From Bullifex porci (GTDB taxonomy: Bacteria; Spirochaetota; Spirochaetia; Sphaerochaetales; Sphaerochaetaceae): DNA of 64,000 nucleotides. The DNA is taken from assembly GCF_009695635.1 (NCBI RefSeq), contig NZ_VUNN01000003.1, positions 1-64,000 on the forward strand. Direction: 5' to 3'. Below are positions 61,895 to 64,000 of the stretch, in pieces. The notes under the pieces were generated by a model. That model did not search any database, was not told where the DNA came from, and saw nothing but the letters and a program-made list of their open reading frames with translations. Every line of letters starts with the position of its first letter. Position 1 is the stretch's first letter. The position numbers and the translations under genes are program-made.

Positions 61895-64000
61895 ATGAAA
61901 CGGCTTTTAGCTTTAATTGTAGTTCTATTAATTTCAACACTTCTTTTTTCTAAAAGCGAGCTTATACATGAAACTCAGCATTTTAGAATTATTTATTCTG
62001 AAAACACAAAATCAATAGCAAATAATATTATTGAAATAGCCGAAGAGGAGTATGACAGACTTAAAGCCTTCTTTGGGGAGGACCCTAATTTTAATATCCC
62101 AATATATGTAGATGAAGAAATAAAACAGTTTAATGCTTATTTATCAACCTACCCTTCTAACCATATTTTATATTATAGTGCATATTTTTCTCCGAGCATT
62201 TTCGATGGAAGCGATACAATTAGAAACATATTAAGGCATGAGCTAACTCATACATTTTGTAATACGATGAAGGGATTATCAGCAAAGATAACAACTCTAT
62301 TTGGAGACTCATATAATTTTCCATTTTATCTTCATTTTTTAGATTTCATTACTGAAGGTATAGCTGTTTATACAGAATCGATGGATGGAAAGGGAAGATT
62401 AAATGATCCCGTTTATAAAGCTCCTTTAATACAAGCAAGGTTAGAAAATAAAAAACTTAATTATCTAGATGCAGCTGGAAGTAGAGACTCTTATCCAGTA
62501 GGTACACTCTCATATTTATTTGGAGGCGCATTTTTAGAGTGGGTTTCAGATAAATATGGAGAAGAAAAGCTTTCAGCTTTTATCGTAGATATATCAAAAA
62601 ATATTATCTCGTTCCCTCAAAATGCATATTCTAAACACTTTTCTTCACGCTTATACGATGATTGGAAAGCATTCTTAGCAGATATTGATGTACCTCAGGA
62701 CATTCTTGAGCCAAGAATTAAAGATAGTAGCAAGTACTATAGTGATATGGTAGCTTCTAACGATGAAGTATTTGCAATAGATTCATATAGCTCAGAAATT
62801 ATAAAGATAGATAGTAATAAAGCTAAAAAGCTTTTTTCTTACCCATATGACTCTTATTCAAGAATAGATACTAAAGACGATAAATTTCTAATATCATATA
62901 CATCCTCAGAACTTTGCTACACAGCGCTATATAATAATAAAGGTAAAGAGTTAAAGAGATTTAATGGATACTATGAAGGACACTTTATTAATGATGATAT
63001 AGCGTTAATTAAATATGATGATGGTTACACATATTTAGACATAGTTGGAAAGGATACTATTAATCTTGGATACTCTATACTTGTAAATAATCTATTCTCC
63101 TATAATGATAAATTAGGATTTCTCTTTGAGGACCAGGAGGGACAAGCAATAGCTATTATTGATAATGATATTAAGCTATATAGAGTTCCTAAGCAAATAA
63201 AGATAGATACTATAAGCTCTAACAATGATATTTTATCATTTTCTTATGCAAAGGAAGGTGAGCTAGTTAAATATGGTGAGATAGATATTAATAATAAAAA
63301 GCTATATCTATCTGATACAAACATTAATGGTGGCATTTATAACCCAGTTAGAGTAAAGGATGAAATTTATTTTATCTCAAAATTCTTTTCATCCTCTGCA
63401 GTTTCCTATATAAGCATTGAGGATATTAGCTTAAAAGAGGAATATGAATTAACAGAAGAAACCTATTTAATAGCTGATAAAAAAGAAGTTTTAATAGATA
63501 AAAAAAGCTATAACCCAATATTATCAGTTCAAAAAGGGCAGATTTTACCTTTTGCAGGTACTTCCTCCAATATATTAACATACAGTGGATTTGGTATTAC
63601 TTGGATCTCTGCAGATCCTACAGAAAAGCTTAATTTTGCAATATCTTCAGGCTTTGAGCAGAATTCTAAGAGATTATTTTTAACATTAAATGCCTCTTAT
63701 AATAATATTAAGGCTTCCTTTTTTATTAATGAAAATAGAAGCTTATCAGAGTTAACATATACAAAGGAGTTCTTCTTTAAGAGCTCGTTAAATAAGCTAA
63801 AATTACAAAATACACTATATTTTATGACTCCAAGCAATAAGCTTAGTAATAATTTTTATATTTCATATAAGGATTTACATTTCAAAGGAAGGTCAAGATA
63901 TGATTATTCTGGATACAACATATACCTAAATTTATATAATCTTTCACCAATTGTTGGAACTATTGTTTATATTCCTGGTATTTTTCCAACTGAAGTAAGC
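61895..64000 (+). CDS. Exported gluzincin metallopeptidase-like protein with C-terminal barrel-like region (truncated by window edge)
   Basis: An open frame of 702 codons from ATG 61895 to the window end. MKRLLALIVVLLISTLLF is a signal peptide. Residues 20-230 form a peptidase-MA-like domain: zinc motif HELTH (115-119) and ITEGIAVYTES supplying the third ligand Glu. The middle (about 250-540) has short repeated beta units resembling a WD/TolB-type propeller. The last 120 residues show alternating strands (LNASYNNIKASFFINEN, YISYKDLHFKG) like an outer-membrane barrel. It is 25 bases after the MATE gene. The ribosome site is weak. The C-terminus lies outside the window. Confidence 0.75.
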   Translation, partial: MKRLLALIVVLLISTLLFSKSELIHETQHFRIIYSENTKSIANNIIEIAEEEYDRLKAFFGEDPNFNIPIYVDEEIKQFNAYLSTYPSNHILYYSAYFSPSIFDGSDTIRNILRHELTHTFCNTMKGLSAKITTLFGDSYNFPFYLHFLDFITEGIAVYTESMDGKGRLNDPVYKAPLIQARLENKKLNYLDAAGSRDSYPVGTLSYLFGGAFLEWVSDKYGEEKLSAFIVDISKNIISFPQNAYSKHFSSRLYDDWKAFLADIDVPQDILEPRIKDSSKYYSDMVASNDEVFAIDSYSSEIIKIDSNKAKKLFSYPYDSYSRIDTKDDKFLISYTSSELCYTALYNNKGKELKRFNGYYEGHFINDDIALIKYDDGYTYLDIVGKDTINLGYSILVNNLFSYNDKLGFLFEDQEGQAIAIIDNDIKLYRVPKQIKIDTISSNNDILSFSYAKEGELVKYGEIDINNKKLYLSDTNINGGIYNPVRVKDEIYFISKFFSSSAVSYISIEDISLKEEYELTEETYLIADKKEVLIDKKSYNPILSVQKGQILPFAGTSSNILTYSGFGITWISADPTEKLNFAISSGFEQNSKRLFLTLNASYNNIKASFFINENRSLSELTYTKEFFFKSSLNKLKLQNTLYFMTPSNKLSNNFYISYKDLHFKGRSRYDYSGYNIYLNLYNLSPIVGTIVYIPGIFPTEVS

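Overview
The window is AT-rich bacterial chromosome and looks like a host-associated fermentative spirochaete (Treponema/Sphaerochaeta-like). This rests on the long eukaryote-like type of IleRS, a bifunctional AdhE, a large acyl-CoA dehydratase activase, and a solute-binding protein whose signal peptide ends FASGSQEAA, a style common in that phylum. It is an inference from gene style only; no rRNA or tRNA gene is present to confirm it.

Layout. Positions 1-2393 are a nest of insertions: an IS66-family element (cut by the window edge) sits inside a GC-richer solo-TnpB element of the IS200/IS605 type, which itself cuts off the 3' end of a response-regulator gene. Positions 2500-14500 are mostly housekeeping: a NusG-II/Gx-transporter pair, adhE, hisS with a DEAH helicase, aroB, and a cysteine desulfurase-thiI pair. 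Positions 14645-19496 hold a large InlB-repeat/beta-helix surface lipoprotein gene broken by an intact IS1182-family element. Next come a dehydratase-activase pair (19711-23861), a candidate small RNA (about 23903-23967), and a minus-strand run ileS-lipoprotein-fmdB-trpS. A CCA-adding enzyme, a PD-(D/E)XK protein and rpmF-acpP-rnc follow.

Positions 33126-42704 (minus strand) are a complete branched-chain amino acid operon, ilvN-ilvC-leuA-leuC-leuD-leuB-ilvD-ilvB. It is headed by a classical attenuator: a 29-residue leader peptide rich in Leu/Ile/Val codons, mutually exclusive hairpins and a strong terminator. This is the best-supported regulatory finding.

Positions 42924-56018 form a carbohydrate-use region: a YiaK-like 2,3-diketogulonate reductase, a GH172 (DUF2961) enzyme, a YesM/YesN-type two-component system, a divergent sugar ABC importer, a 786-residue protein of unrecognised family with lyase-like features, and a PHP-like metal-dependent protein. 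Together they suggest uptake and breakdown of an uncharacterised glycan. Positions 56050-59085 pair a HAD hydrolase and a D-aminoacylase-type amidohydrolase with an HTH-Fic-like protein whose Fic motif is degenerate. The window ends with an FAD oxidoreductase, a MATE exporter and an edge-truncated exported gluzincin metalloprotease-like protein.

Several genes (the NusG-II protein, aroB, mutT, the IS1182 transposase) lack a Shine-Dalgarno sequence and have a -10-like box about 6-9 bases before the ATG, suggesting leaderless transcripts. No CRISPR array, prophage, or tRNA/rRNA gene was seen.
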